Assembly (NCBI GenBank): GCA_023664345.1
Contig: JAMPFQ010000001.1
Span: 199,306 to 263,305 of the forward strand
DNA from: Lachnospiraceae bacterium
Lineage (GTDB): Bacteria > Bacillota > Clostridia > Lachnospirales > Lachnospiraceae
Reading direction: 5' to 3'
DNA length: 64,000 nucleotides
Shown: positions 1-9,519 of the stretch, piece by piece
Layout: each line of letters starts with the position of its first letter
Numbering within the stretch: the stretch's first letter is position 1
Notes under the pieces: generated by a model
What the model was told of the DNA's origin: nothing
Seen by the model: the letters and a program-made list of their open reading frames with translations, nothing else
Database searches by the model: none
Position numbers and translations under genes: made by a program

Positions 1-380
1 CTTTGCGCCACTTCCTCACTGACCGGAACAGGCTTCCCCTTATCCAGATCAAGAAGGCTCCAGATGGAATTTGCTCTCGCCAGATACTCCCCGTTCTCCG
101 CCATCATGGCAAAATTCCTGTACCCCAGGAACCCTTTCATCTCATAGGGCTGCGTACCGATGGTCACACGCTCGCACAGCGCCGGGTAACGCTCCACCAC
201 GATCTGCCAGGACGAGAGCACCCATACCTGGTGCATTTCTTGCAGATACCCCACTCCCAGGCCTATATCCTCAGAATGGAATGTGGAACAGTCCTGAAAA
301 TAATCGAGAAGAGAAGCCATGGTAAGCTTTCCCCCGCTGTCCGTCTCGCTGTACCTTATCCTGCTGTCAAATGTGTACAT
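1..380 (-). CDS. acyl-ACP thioesterase, 3' end beyond window
   Basis: The 126 visible codons begin MYTFDSRIRYSETDSGGKL and continue with a hot-dog-fold segment (LLDYFQDCSTFHSEDIG, then WQIVVERYPALCERV). That pattern is typical of the acyl-ACP thioesterase family (PF01643), which releases fatty acids from acyl carrier protein in the cytoplasm. The ATG at 380 follows a GGAG ribosome site 8 bases upstream, and begins 15 bases after the stop of the CPBP protease gene, so the two are probably one transcript. The catalytic region lies outside the window, so activity cannot be judged. Confidence 0.8.
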   Translation of the reverse strand, partial: MYTFDSRIRYSETDSGGKLTMASLLDYFQDCSTFHSEDIGLGVGYLQEMHQVWVLSSWQIVVERYPALCERVTIGTQPYEMKGFLGYRNFAMMAENGEYLARANSIWSLLDLDKGKPVPVSEEVAQ

Positions 381-395
381 AATGCCAACTCCTTT

Positions 396-1397
396 TTATT
401 GAAACAATTGGAACACGATCATTATGATCCAGAAAATGCAGTATATGAGCATCCCCGCATTCAATATCACCGTGCTGAAGCGCTTTCCTTTGGGAATGAT
501 CACCTGGCCGCGTTCAAACCTGAATTTTTTCGTGGCGATACAAACAATGAACATGATCAGGGCCACCAGAATGGACGCCAGGACAAAAAGCGCCAACATC
601 AGGTAGAGGATCCAGCCTATCGCGTTTTCAGTCACATATGCCATCAACGCTTCCATATCCATGCCGTCCGCCATGATCTCCATATATCTTTCCAGATCGA
701 GCAATTCCGTGATCTTCAGGCTGACCACGCTTCCCATAAGGTTGATCATCATATGTATGGCGATGGTGATCTTCAGTTTTCCCGTCTTTACATAGAGGAA
801 CGCCAGAAAGCACCCCAGCGTAAAGGCATAGGCAAACTGGTTCAGATTGCCATGGAACAGTCCGAACATCAGCCCGGATACCACTACCGCCACGCCCTGT
901 CCATACTTGACCGTCCGTTCCACGATCAGCTTGCGGAACACATATTCCTCCATGAACGGCGCACAGATCACCATGTACAGGATCATGAAAAATACACTGA
1001 TGGAACTGACGATGTCCAGAAGGGCATTCTGCACCACGCTTCCCTTGAGCACGCCGATAACGGTGGAAATGATCGTCCCTATCAGGTTGGAGACATACAT
1101 CAGCCCGAAGCACATGACCGCCGCCGCCACAAACTGCCACCATCTCATCCTTTTCTTTTCCACTGTCTCCGCCGGAACCCTTTTCACCAGTGCGATCAGA
1201 GCCGGCATTCCCACCAGGTACATGGGCACCATGGACAATGTCAGATTGATATTCCCGTCCTGCAGCCATTCCGGACGAAATATCCTTACCAGGATGGCGG
1301 GGATAAGCTGTACCGCATAGATGATCACCGTTCCCAGGACAAACATCCCACCCAGCCGGGAAAAGTGTTTTCGCGTTGCTTTTAATGGTTCTTCCAT
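396..1397 (-). CDS. CPBP family intramembrane metalloprotease
   Basis: This 333-aa polytopic membrane protein carries the CPBP (CAAX protease/bacteriocin-processing) signatures: an EEYVFR motif (Glu-Glu plus Arg), then FGLFHGN and a later helix with an Asn/His-containing motif. Family members cleave within the membrane or handle bacteriocin self-immunity; the substrate here is unknown. I chose the start at 1397 (MEEPLKATRKHF) because AAGGAG lies 10 bases upstream. An upstream in-frame start would add 27 residues without a better ribosome site. The thioesterase gene follows closely. Confidence 0.85.
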   Translation of the reverse strand: MEEPLKATRKHFSRLGGMFVLGTVIIYAVQLIPAILVRIFRPEWLQDGNINLTLSMVPMYLVGMPALIALVKRVPAETVEKKRMRWWQFVAAAVMCFGLMYVSNLIGTIISTVIGVLKGSVVQNALLDIVSSISVFFMILYMVICAPFMEEYVFRKLIVERTVKYGQGVAVVVSGLMFGLFHGNLNQFAYAFTLGCFLAFLYVKTGKLKITIAIHMMINLMGSVVSLKITELLDLERYMEIMADGMDMEALMAYVTENAIGWILYLMLALFVLASILVALIMFIVCIATKKFRFERGQVIIPKGKRFSTVILNAGMLIYCIFWIIMIVFQLFQ

Positions 1398-1487
1398 GAA
1401 GTGTGTTCTCCTTATCATCTGTTTTGAAATCTGTACTTCAATATAAAGAGCATACCACCTTTTCAGGATTTTTACCATAGGGAGCAG

Positions 1488-3034
1488 CTATAATTTTGAC
1501 GGGCCAGAGATTCCCAAAGCTTCCTCCAGGCGGTAACTGATCTTCGCCAGTCCCTCTGCCGCATATGGGATCAAGATCACGAAATAGGGCAAACTGTACC
1601 TGGATCCCGCCTCCCACATCATGCTGAACAGAAAGCCCCCAATAAAAGTTACCATAAACGTCAATTGTACAAGACTGTTTCCATATTCCTTTCTTTTTCT
1701 CCAGCGAACTGCCCCAAACATACAGAAAGCGCCTGCCCCAAGATACACAAGGCTTTGATGCACGGACATGACCGCCATAAACCGGTCTTTTGCTTTCCCC
1801 TCGTAAATATCCCATGCGGCCTGCGTCCGTTTCCCATACAAGCCCAGCGTTTCATATAAGCACTGAAAATCTTCCCTGTCCCATTGCTCTACCTGTTTAT
1901 GATAAAAAAACCGAATCGTATATCCGGGATTCCTGGCCATATATGCCAAAGAGTCTTTTGCATTCTCCGCACTTATCCTGGCAGTCAATTCCGCATCATA
2001 AGAGCAATCCATAAACAGATCGGAGTGATAACCATTCCAGCCTCCGGGGCTGCGTCCTTCCGTCCATTGAAGCCCCATGGCTATATAGGCGATGGCTGGC
2101 ACTCCTTTTCCCATGGTATTCCCGGCTCGATGTTCATAAAACCTGACAGGCAGGAGCGCTCCCGCTGCCACAGCGGCCGCCAATACCAGCAGCAGTATCA
2201 AATAACGTACCTGTCGTTTGTCGATAGATACCACTGCCCAAACCAGAAAACATGCAATCGCAAAAATGAGTGTATTTTTCCTAAGCGCCACGGCCATTGC
2301 CATTCCCAGACCCGCTGACAGCAGCTTAAGCCATGAGGGCTTTACAGAGTATTCCAACAGCATCCACATGACAAACAGGCTAAGCGCAATGCTTGGAATC
2401 TCCCCATACATATTATTTATATAAAAAAAATAAGGGAAGCAAAAAAGCATCAACAGGCACCAGAAAATCCTTGTTCGGACAGATAGGAAGCTTCTCTTCA
2501 TCACCATATAACCGGATATCAGGGACAATGCCATAAAAGGCATATATAAACATTGTATCACCATCTCATTCGCTCCGGGGACCACCCTCAGGATCACCTC
2601 CATGAAGAGTACGAGTCCGGACTGAAATGGCCATAAGGACATATAAGAACCCGTAGGCGCAATAGGAAGCAGATCATGATCCCTCGCGCGGCAGGCAATG
2701 TTATATACAGCAAGCGCATCACTCTGCGGCAGACTGAACGAATTGACGATCCACCATCCGGAAAACAGCATGATCGCAAAAAAGACCAGCAGAATCCCTG
2801 TCATTCGCGCTGTTTTCCCGCATCTTTCCATAAAGTACGCTAGTATCCAGAGTACCCCCCCCCAATCGTGCAGCCCACAATATCCTGTGCGATCCGCCGT
2901 ATGCCATTTACTTCCAGTGTATACCCGTCTGAGGAATATAAAAAAGAGGTGATCGCCAAAAATAGTAAAAAAACCAGGGCGCATCCATATATAACTTTTT
3001 TCGCGCTGATGATCAATCCATTCTTCATGTGCAT
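1488..3034 (-). pseudogene. GT-C-like membrane protein broken at a G9 tract
   Basis: Two overlapping frames together make one protein of about 510 aa. The N-terminal part (MHMKNGLIISAKK, one membrane helix, ending TIGG) stops shortly after a run of nine G on the coding strand (C9 at 2855-2863). The remainder (VLWILAYFMERCGK onwards, about 10 hydrophobic helices) continues in another frame. Adding one G or removing two would join them. The architecture resembles GT-C/PMT-type glycosyltransferases or polymer-precursor membrane proteins, like the neighbour at 6034-7521. It may be a true pseudogene, a phase-variable gene or a sequencing slip. The start is uncertain among ATGs at 3040, 3034 and 3028; AGGA precedes the one at 3034. 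Confidence 0.65.
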
Positions 3035-3128
3035 ATCCATCCTTTTGTTTTTGTCTGCATGTTCAGCCTTTCCCATATCCCACTTCTGCGCCGCCAAATC
3101 CTCTTGCCTGTTTTAAGATACAACGGCA

Positions 3129-3162
3129 AAATTTAACCCCGGTGAATCTCTCCACCGAGGTT
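3129..3162 (-). terminator. probable terminator of tRNA-Gln
   Basis: A 10-bp imperfect stem (3135-3144 with 3153-3162), followed on the minus strand by AAATTTT, lies 27 bases downstream of the tRNA. The weak T-tract keeps confidence modest. Confidence 0.45.
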
Positions 3163-3188
3163 TCACAAGCAGCACAGCCGCCGCCTCG

Positions 3189-3260
3189 CAGCGCTACAAG
3201 GATTCGAACCTTGAAATGACGGAGTCAGAGTCCGTTGCCTTACCGTTTGGCGATAGCGCT
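3189..3260 (-). tRNA. tRNA-Gln (CTG anticodon)
   Basis: The minus strand folds as a cloverleaf. The acceptor stem is AGCGCTA with TAGCGCT, the D arm contains GCCAAACGGTAAGGC, the anticodon stem is ACGGA/TCCGT around loop CTCTGAC, and the T arm is CAAGG-TTCGAAT-CCTTG. Anticodon CTG reads CAG (glutamine), and discriminator G fits tRNA-Gln. The CCA end is not encoded. Confidence 0.93.
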
Positions 3261-3336
3261 ATCTGCATTACTTGATGTATTATACACGAAGTATTTCCAG
3301 TTTGCAATACTTTTTATGCAAAAAATATATATTTTG

Positions 3337-3604
3337 GTAACAGTTCAGCCATGGAATGATTCACAAGCTGTGCGTGGGTGCTTGCACACTAAGCACTGAT
3401 CGCGAATCATTCCATGAGCGGAGCTCCCTCAAATGAAGCCCAAATGGACTCTCGCGGCATTCGCCAATTGTTCGTGCAAGCACGACCGCTTGGCTCATTG
3501 CCCGCGGAAGTAAAAGATGAGCCGCAAAGCGGCGACGGATGCGAAGCAGACGCTGAGGAGGGGGCCTGCCCACCTCGTTAGGGATGTGAAGGCTGAACTG
3601 TTAC
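3337..3604. repeat. MITE-like element with terminal inverted repeats
   Basis: A 268-bp segment is bounded by a perfect 14-bp inverted repeat (GTAACAGTTCAGCC at 3337-3350, its complement at 3591-3604). Inside is a second perfect 13-bp inverted pair (3350-3362 and 3404-3416). A diverged third copy of the terminus, in direct orientation, sits at 3614-3628. No credible protein is encoded. The structure fits a non-autonomous mobile element or a large structured repeat. No clear target duplication is visible. Confidence 0.55.
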
Positions 3605-3623
3605 TATATTTTCGGTAACAGTC

Positions 3624-3664
3624 AAGCCCGTGCGAAAGCTACAGCAAGCCTTTCGCACGGGCTT
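3624..3664. terminator. strong hairpin after glnN
   Basis: A perfect 15-bp stem (3624-3638 with 3650-3664) with an 11-base loop lies just beyond the glnN stop. The T-run is on the plus strand; on the glnN strand the hairpin is T-poor. It probably ends glnN transcripts or acts in both directions. Confidence 0.6.
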
Positions 3665-3678
3665 TTATCTGCTTCCCT

Positions 3679-5790
3679 TTACACCTCGAAGATCAGGTCC
3701 CCATAAGTAGGGATGGGCCATACATCCTTATCCACCAGCATTTCCAGTTCATCCACGGGCGCTCTTAACTCTCCCATGGCGGCAAACACCACATCCTTGT
3801 AGAAGAATGCCTGCTCCTTGGCATCGCCCATGGCCGCCGCTTCCTTCTCCACTTTCTCCAGCTTCACAAGCGCCGCCTTGGCCTCCGCCAGTTTCGCGGA
3901 TACCTGGTTCAGCAGTTCCGCCTGCACGCTGGTGTCAGCGCCGGCCTCTTTCACAGCGATCACCGTGTCCGCCAGGGACTTTGTATATTTGATCACGGCG
4001 GGCAGGATCTGTTTCTTAGCCATATCGATCATGGTCAGGGCCTCGATATTGATGGATTTGGAATAAGTCTCATATGTAACTTCCTCGCGGGACTCCAGTT
4101 CCACCCTGGTGAAAATGCCGAACTTTTCGAACAGCTTCACAGCCTTGTCGGTGGTCAGGGTAGCCGCCGCCTCCACCATGGATTTGATGTTGGGCAGGCC
4201 GCGCCTTGCCGCTTCCTTTACCCACTCCTCGGAATAGCCGTCGCCGTTGAATACGATCCGCTGGTGCTTCGTCATATATTCCTTGATCAGGTCATGCACT
4301 GCCAGTTCGAAATCATCTGCTTTCTCCAGCACATCCGCCGCTTCGCAGAAAGCTTCCGCCACAATGGCGTTGAGGATCGTGTTGGGGCTGCCGATGGAAT
4401 CCGCGCTTCCCACCATACGGAACTCGAATTTATTTCCGGTAAAGGCAAAGGGTGATGTCCTGTTACGATCCGTCGCGTCTTTTTCCAGGTCAGTCAGCGT
4501 GGAAACACCGGTCTCCAGCTTGCCGCCCTCCAACAAGTGAGCCGCCTCGCCGGTCTCCACCAGCTGCTTTACCACATCCTCCAGCTGTTCGCCAAGGAAC
4601 ATGGAAATGATTGCGGGAGGAGCCTCGTTAGCGCCCAGTCTGTGATCGTTTCCCACATCCGCAGCGCTCTGACGGAGCAGGTCAGCGTGGGTATCCACCG
4701 CTTTCATGATACATGCCAGCACCAACAGGAACTGTATATTTTCATTGGGCGTATCACCGGGATCCAACAGGTTCACGCCATTGTCAGTGCCAAGGGACCA
4801 GTTGTCATGCTTACCGGAACCGTTCACGCCCGCGAAAGGCTTCTCATGGAGCAGGCAGGTCAGACCATGGCGTCCTGCCACTTTCTTCATGGTCTCCATG
4901 ACCAGCTGGTTATGGTCTACCGCGATATTCGCCGTCTCATAGATGGGCGCCAGTTCATGCTGCGCGGGAGCCACCTCATTATGCTGGGTCTTGGCAGTCA
5001 CGCCCAGCTTCCACAGTTCGATGTTCAGGTCTTTCATATAGGAGCCGATCCGCTCCCGGATCGTACCGAAGTAATGATCCTCCAGTTCCTGCCCCTTGGG
5101 AGCCGGTGCGCCAAACAAGGTACGCCCGGTAAAGATCAGGTCTTCACGCTGTAAATATTTCGCCCTGTCCACCAGGAAATATTCCTGCTCGGGGCCTACG
5201 CTCGCCACCACCTTGGTAGCCTCGGTGTTGCCGAAAAGCCTCACGATACGGAGCGCCTGCTGGCTTACGGCCTCCATGGAGCGCAGCAAGGGCGTCTTTT
5301 TATCCAGCGCCTCACCGGTATAGGAGCAGAACGCGGTAGGAATGCAGAGGATCACGCCCACGGCATCCTCTTTCAAAAAGGCGGGGGATGTGATATCCCA
5401 CACGGTATAGCCTCTTGCCTCGAAAGTAGCCCTCAGTCCGCCGGAGGGGAAAGATGACGCGTCCGGCTCGCCCTTGATCAGTTCCTTGCCGGAGAACTCC
5501 ATGAGCATCCTGCCCTCATCATCGGGATGGGTCACAAAGGCGTCATGTTTCTCCGCAGTGATCCCTGTCAGCGGCTGGAACCAATGTGTAAAATGGGTCG
5601 CGCCGTTCTCCACCGCCCAGTCTTTCATGGCTTTCGCTACCACATCCGCCGCAGCGGGGGACAATTCGCCTCCCTGCTCCATGATCTTCTTCACTTCTTT
5701 GTATACGCTTCTGGGCAGCCTCTCCTTCATTTTGCCAAGGGTAAATACTTTACTGGCAAAGATCTCTTCCACATTTAATACTTCACTCAT
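3679..5790 (-). CDS. glnN: type III glutamine synthetase
   Basis: This 703-aa cytoplasmic enzyme makes glutamine from glutamate, ammonia and ATP. Its length matches GSIII (GlnN) and is far above the roughly 450 aa of GSI. Visible signatures are the SVGPEQEYF catalytic glutamate motif at about residue 197, [20 protein letters not shown] with the ammonium/glutamate-site residues, and [11 protein letters not shown]. The start at 5790 follows GGGAG. It is transcribed alone from a strong promoter with a roughly 200-base leader containing a terminator-like hairpin, which implies nitrogen-responsive control. Another nitrogen gene, the Amt-GlnB fusion at 53949-55712, also has such a leader. Confidence 0.97.
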   Translation of the reverse strand: MSEVLNVEEIFASKVFTLGKMKERLPRSVYKEVKKIMEQGGELSPAAADVVAKAMKDWAVENGATHFTHWFQPLTGITAEKHDAFVTHPDDEGRMLMEFSGKELIKGEPDASSFPSGGLRATFEARGYTVWDITSPAFLKEDAVGVILCIPTAFCSYTGEALDKKTPLLRSMEAVSQQALRIVRLFGNTEATKVVASVGPEQEYFLVDRAKYLQREDLIFTGRTLFGAPAPKGQELEDHYFGTIRERIGSYMKDLNIELWKLGVTAKTQHNEVAPAQHELAPIYETANIAVDHNQLVMETMKKVAGRHGLTCLLHEKPFAGVNGSGKHDNWSLGTDNGVNLLDPGDTPNENIQFLLVLACIMKAVDTHADLLRQSAADVGNDHRLGANEAPPAIISMFLGEQLEDVVKQLVETGEAAHLLEGGKLETGVSTLTDLEKDATDRNRTSPFAFTGNKFEFRMVGSADSIGSPNTILNAIVAEAFCEAADVLEKADDFELAVHDLIKEYMTKHQRIVFNGDGYSEEWVKEAARRGLPNIKSMVEAAATLTTDKAVKLFEKFGIFTRVELESREEVTYETYSKSINIEALTMIDMAKKQILPAVIKYTKSLADTVIAVKEAGADTSVQAELLNQVSAKLAEAKAALVKLEKVEKEAAAMGDAKEQAFFYKDVVFAAMGELRAPVDELEMLVDKDVWPIPTYGDLIFEV

Positions 5791-5857
5791 TTTTATTCTC
5801 CCTTTCCTGTTGCACTATATGACACATCGGCGCACGGATGTTCACGCGCACTCTCTG

Positions 5858-5955
5858 CAAAAAAAGAGTCCCAAAGTAAACCTGTGTTACTTGGAACTTC
5901 TTCGTTCATAAGATACCGATGTGCAGAAGCGCCATGATAATGTGACTGACGCTTC
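5858..5955 (-). promoter_or_regulatory. glnN leader with attenuator-like hairpin
   Basis: On the glnN strand the leader first forms a 9-bp stem (5947-5955 with 5926-5934, GAAGCGTCA paired to TGGCGCTTC). A second stem follows (5897-5887 with about 5879-5868) and runs directly into seven T residues (5859-5865). That is the layout of an intrinsic terminator inside a 5' leader, about 70 bases before the glnN start. I do not recognise the glutamine riboswitch consensus, and ANTAR-type hexaloops are not evident. Confidence 0.5.
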
Positions 5956-6000
5956 GTTTTCTCTAACATAACCCACTTTTCCCTAAAATGCAATACCTAA

Positions 6001-6029
6001 ATTATATTTTTCATAAAATTTTTTTGCAA
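6001..6029 (-). promoter_or_regulatory. glnN promoter (sigma-A type)
   Basis: On the minus strand, TTGCAA (6024-6029), a 17-bp spacer and a perfect TATAAT (6001-6006) precede the glnN leader. Transcription should start near 5994. The -35 box sits 5 bases past the stop of the upstream membrane-protein gene. Confidence 0.75.
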
Positions 6030-6033
6030 CAGT

Positions 6034-7521
6034 TCAGAGTTTAAGCCTTTTTCGGATCAAGGAACTGATAAAGACCAGGCCGTTTACCGCCCCGCACAAA
6101 AACCACATGATCTCATTGTAAAGCTGCCTGTTGTTGGATTCAGAGATCATCAGATAGATCATCGTGCCCAGACAGGTGAGCATCGGAACGAACACACAGG
6201 GATCTGCTGGCGTTTTCCTTACGCATTCCCTGACGCAGCTGAAGACCAGCATGAGCAGTATAAAATAAAAATAGGAGGTGCATATCATACTGTACCGCCA
6301 ATAACGATCCCCATAGGGAGAAACCCAGTCCCAGACAAGATCGTTTTCCGCTTTTTCAGAAAGCATAAAGTCGCTGCTGCCAAGCAGCCCGCTGGCAAAA
6401 TTATTTTTTGCTTTCGCCGTGATATGGGACAGGTTTACAAACTCACGCATATTTTCCCTGATATACTGTCTTGTGTACTCCTCACGGGCTTCCATCCCAT
6501 AAAGCGACATCATCCCGTTCACATACTCCTCACCGGAGACCCAGTCCCCACTGCCTTTCAGTCCCACCGCGATCCAGTAGCTGAAAGTAGGCTGGCCGAT
6601 GGATTCCACCAGTTCAGGATCGGACCACCCGTCCACCCAGGATCCCGTTATGCCGATCACACCTGCCACCAATGCCGCCATAACAAAGTTCTTCCAAATA
6701 TGCCTGTCTCTTCGAAACAGGATCACAAAGAGCAGCACCGCGATCACGCAGATGACTATCGTCGGTTTCAGGGCACAGCCAATGCCCCAGACAAGTCCCG
6801 CGCCTGTCAGCTTCAGCCAATAAAGCGCTCCTTTATGCTCTCCCCCGTCCGCTTTCAGCCAGATCACAAATCCCAGGATGCCGAAGCACAGACTGAGGGA
6901 ATCCGTATATAATACCCTGCTCTGTCCCACCACCGGCAATGTGGCCGCCATCATTCCCATTCCCAGCCACCCGGCGGCATAACTGCCGCTGTGGGCCTTG
7001 CGGCACACATAAAAGGTGCAGATCATGGTGATGATGACCTGTACCACATTCAGGAACATCCCCGCCCAATATGGGTTGGAAAGTCCGAGAAGCTTTCCCA
7101 GCTTCAATTCCTGTGCTATCACCAGCATGGGGATGATATTGTTCTTGCATTTGGCAAAATACGCCCAGTTCATGGTGTCGTTCAGTCCTGCCATGTATTC
7201 CGCGCCCTGCACCACGCTGCCCCAGTCCCCTACCGGCTCTGTCCCATCCATGGCGCATAGGGCGAACAATCCCACTCCGTAGGCCACGAGAAAGGCAGGA
7301 AACAGGAAACGGTGATTTTTTTCCAAAAATCCGCTGATCCTGATGCCTCCCAGAAAGACACAGGTGACTGCCACTGTCCAAAACAGGGGCAGGACGATCA
7401 TCTTACCCGCAGGCAGATTGTTTTGCGTATCCGGGATGCAGATCAGCAGGATCGCTCCTGATTCCACCGCGAACAGGGCAAGTATGAATTTATACAGCTT
7501 ATCTTCCATCTGCTTCCTCAT
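6034..7521 (-). CDS. GT-C-like polytopic membrane protein
   Basis: This 495-aa protein has about 11 hydrophobic helices and long extracytoplasmic loops. It resembles GT-C-type glycosyltransferases or membrane proteins of surface-polymer assembly. No catalytic motif could be assigned with certainty. It is similar in size and layout to the broken gene at 1488-3034, so the two may be paralogues separated by glnN. The start at 7521 is preceded by AAAGGTAGGA. An alternative ATG at 7509 would shorten it by 4 residues. The substrate is unknown. Confidence 0.7.
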   Translation of the reverse strand: MRKQMEDKLYKFILALFAVESGAILLICIPDTQNNLPAGKMIVLPLFWTVAVTCVFLGGIRISGFLEKNHRFLFPAFLVAYGVGLFALCAMDGTEPVGDWGSVVQGAEYMAGLNDTMNWAYFAKCKNNIIPMLVIAQELKLGKLLGLSNPYWAGMFLNVVQVIITMICTFYVCRKAHSGSYAAGWLGMGMMAATLPVVGQSRVLYTDSLSLCFGILGFVIWLKADGGEHKGALYWLKLTGAGLVWGIGCALKPTIVICVIAVLLFVILFRRDRHIWKNFVMAALVAGVIGITGSWVDGWSDPELVESIGQPTFSYWIAVGLKGSGDWVSGEEYVNGMMSLYGMEAREEYTRQYIRENMREFVNLSHITAKAKNNFASGLLGSSDFMLSEKAENDLVWDWVSPYGDRYWRYSMICTSYFYFILLMLVFSCVRECVRKTPADPCVFVPMLTCLGTMIYLMISESNNRQLYNEIMWFLCGAVNGLVFISSLIRKRLKL

Positions 7522-7548
7522 CCCGATCCTACCTTTCCCCGCGCAAAG

Positions 7549-8802
7549 TTATGCTTTCCCCGCTTCCGCGCGGAGCAGATCATATACTTCCGGCTCCTTT
7601 GACAGTTTCAGCCATATCCTCTGTCTGGAATGGGGGCAGCTGTCCACCGCACTGCCTTCTTCCTCATACATCTCTTCCACAGCCGCCGCCACGTTTCTCC
7701 CATCCGGCTTCATGATCTCTATGCGGTCTCCCACGGAAAATTTGTTTTTCTGCTCGATCCCCGCCAGGCCGTCTTTTTTCTCATCCACGATCCCCAGATA
7801 TCTGTAATCGTTGATATAGGTGCTGCTGTCGTATATCTGGGTGTTTTCATCCGGTTTCCCGAAATAAAATCCGGTAGTGTACTGCCTGTGGGTACACTTC
7901 CCGATCTCTTCCCGGTACCACTCCATATTGTTCCGGTATGTCTCCTCCGAAGCAAGGCAGTCATCGATGGCCCTGCGGTATGTCCTTGCCACTGTGGCCA
8001 CATAGAGTGCCGTCTTCATCCGCCCCTCCACCTTCAGGCTGTCAATGCCCGCATTCATCAGTTCCGGCAGGTGTTCGATCATGCAGAGATCCTTGGAATT
8101 AAAGAGAAAGGTTCCCCGCTCATTTTCATACACCGGCAGGTATTCCCCGGGCCTGGTCTCCTCCACCACCGCGTACTTCCAGCGGCAGGGATGGGTACAG
8201 GCTCCCTGATTGGCGTCCCGCCCGGTAAAGTAATTGCTCAGAAGGCACCTGCCTGAATAGGAGATGCACATGGCGCCATGGACAAAACTTTCTATCTCCA
8301 TCTCCGGCGGGATGCGTTCCCTGATGGTGCGCAGTTCTTCCAGGGACAGTTCCCTGGCGCTGACCACCCGTTTCGCGCCCAGCTTCCACCAGAATAAATA
8401 AGTTTCATAGTTGGTGTTGTTGGCCTGGGTGGAAATATGGATCTCCGCCTGAGGCCATACCTCTTTGGCTATGGTGAACATACCGGGATCGGAGATGATC
8501 AGCGCATCGCAGCGTTCCGGTTCCATATCCCGCAGTTTGGCGAAATATTCCCTGGCTCCCGCCAGGTCGTCATTGTGGGCCAGAATGTTGGCCGTCACAT
8601 ACACTTTCACCCCATGGGCATGGGCGAAAGCGATCCCCTCCGCCATCTCCTCATGGGAAAAATTCTTTGCTTTGGCACGCAGGCCGAAAGCTTCCCCGCC
8701 AATGTAGACCGCATCCGCGCCGAAGATCACCGCGGTCTTCAGCACTTCCAGACTGCTGGCAGGTATCAATAGTTCAGGTTTTCTTTTATATGCAGGGCCC
8801 AT
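7549..8802 (-). CDS. trhP: peptidase U32 family tRNA hydroxylation protein
   Basis: The protein shows the U32 signature (ELLIPASSLEVLKTAV, YIGGEAFGLRAKAKNF, FVHGAMCISYSGRC) with the cysteine-rich segment that binds an iron-sulfur cluster. In Bacillus subtilis the homologues YrrN/YrrO (TrhP) hydroxylate U34 of certain tRNAs. The next gene upstream is the matching O-methyltransferase TrmR, so the pair should make 5-methoxyuridine at the wobble base. I chose the ATG at 8802 because GGAG lies 6 bases upstream. A GTG at 8847 overlapping the trmR stop is the alternative (+15 aa). Confidence 0.85.
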   Translation of the reverse strand: MGPAYKRKPELLIPASSLEVLKTAVIFGADAVYIGGEAFGLRAKAKNFSHEEMAEGIAFAHAHGVKVYVTANILAHNDDLAGAREYFAKLRDMEPERCDALIISDPGMFTIAKEVWPQAEIHISTQANNTNYETYLFWWKLGAKRVVSARELSLEELRTIRERIPPEMEIESFVHGAMCISYSGRCLLSNYFTGRDANQGACTHPCRWKYAVVEETRPGEYLPVYENERGTFLFNSKDLCMIEHLPELMNAGIDSLKVEGRMKTALYVATVARTYRRAIDDCLASEETYRNNMEWYREEIGKCTHRQYTTGFYFGKPDENTQIYDSSTYINDYRYLGIVDEKKDGLAGIEQKNKFSVGDRIEIMKPDGRNVAAAVEEMYEEEGSAVDSCPHSRQRIWLKLSKEPEVYDLLRAEAGKA

Positions 8803-8843
8803 ACCATACTCCATTCGCATTTCAAAAATTACAAGACAAGACT

Positions 8844-9485
8844 TCACCTTTTTACACTCAGCGTCACTCCGTCTCCCACAGGAAGGATCACCGTTTCCAG
8901 CCGGGGATGGCGCTTTAACTCATACAGATACTCCCGCATCCGGGCATGGATGGTACGGTTCCTCCTGGCCACGGCAAACCGGGATTCCATGATATCCCCG
9001 TCCTGCAGCACATTGTCGGACACCAGCAGGCCGCCTGCCGCCAGCAGCCGCAGGATATCAGGCAGGAAACAGATATATTGTCCCTTGGCCGCATCCATGA
9101 AAATAAAATCATACGCAGGATCCAGCGTCCTCAGGATCTCTGCCGCGTCGCCCTCCAGAAGCGTGATCTTCTCCTCCCGCCCCGCCCGCCGGAAATTCTC
9201 TTTCGCCACAGGAATCCGCTTTTCATACTTCTCAATGGTAGTGATATGGCAGTCCTCCGGCGCATACTCGCTCATCAGCAGCGCAGAAAAGCCGACAGCA
9301 GTCCCGACCTCCAGAATGCTCTTCGGCTTTGAAAGTTCCAGCAGGAATCTCAGCAGGCTCTGCATAGGTTTCCGTATGATGGGAACCTGCATCTCCCTGG
9401 CGCTTTTCTCTATTTCATCCAGAAAAGGAGTATTGCCTTTATCAAAGGAATCGATAAAGGCAGCCATTCTCTCGTCAATTATCAT
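8844..9485 (-). CDS. trmR: tRNA 5-hydroxyuridine methyltransferase (caffeoyl-CoA OMT fold)
   Basis: This 213-aa class I SAM-dependent methyltransferase has the SAM-binding loop EVGTAVGFSALL at about residue 60 and the FIFMDAAKGQY segment typical of the cation-dependent OMT-3 family. It matches B. subtilis YrrM/TrmR, which methylates ho5U34 to mo5U34 in tRNA. The order mltG-trmR-trhP mirrors yrrL-yrrM-yrrN-yrrO, which supports the specific assignment over a small-molecule OMT. TGGAG precedes the start at 9485. Confidence 0.87.
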   Translation of the reverse strand: MIIDERMAAFIDSFDKGNTPFLDEIEKSAREMQVPIIRKPMQSLLRFLLELSKPKSILEVGTAVGFSALLMSEYAPEDCHITTIEKYEKRIPVAKENFRRAGREEKITLLEGDAAEILRTLDPAYDFIFMDAAKGQYICFLPDILRLLAAGGLLVSDNVLQDGDIMESRFAVARRNRTIHARMREYLYELKRHPRLETVILPVGDGVTLSVKR

Positions 9486-9519
9486 CTGAATTCTCCAGGC
9501 TGATATCCGTCAGCCCACT

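Noticed and set aside
3-1385. Long plus-strand open frame of 460 codons
   Set aside because: It is antisense to the thioesterase and CPBP protease genes, His-rich and unlike any family; a mirror of GC-rich coding sequence.
3361-3573. 70-aa minus-strand frame inside the MITE-like element
   Set aside because: It is Arg/Pro/Leu-rich with no domain, lies within the inverted-repeat element and lacks a ribosome site.
5793-5993. 66-aa frame in the glnN leader
   Set aside because: It crosses the leader hairpins and T-tract, has no ribosome site and no similarity to known leader peptides.
5791-5994. Glutamine riboswitch ahead of glnN
   Set aside because: The conserved core bases of the glutamine riboswitch are not present; only a generic attenuator-like hairpin is supported.
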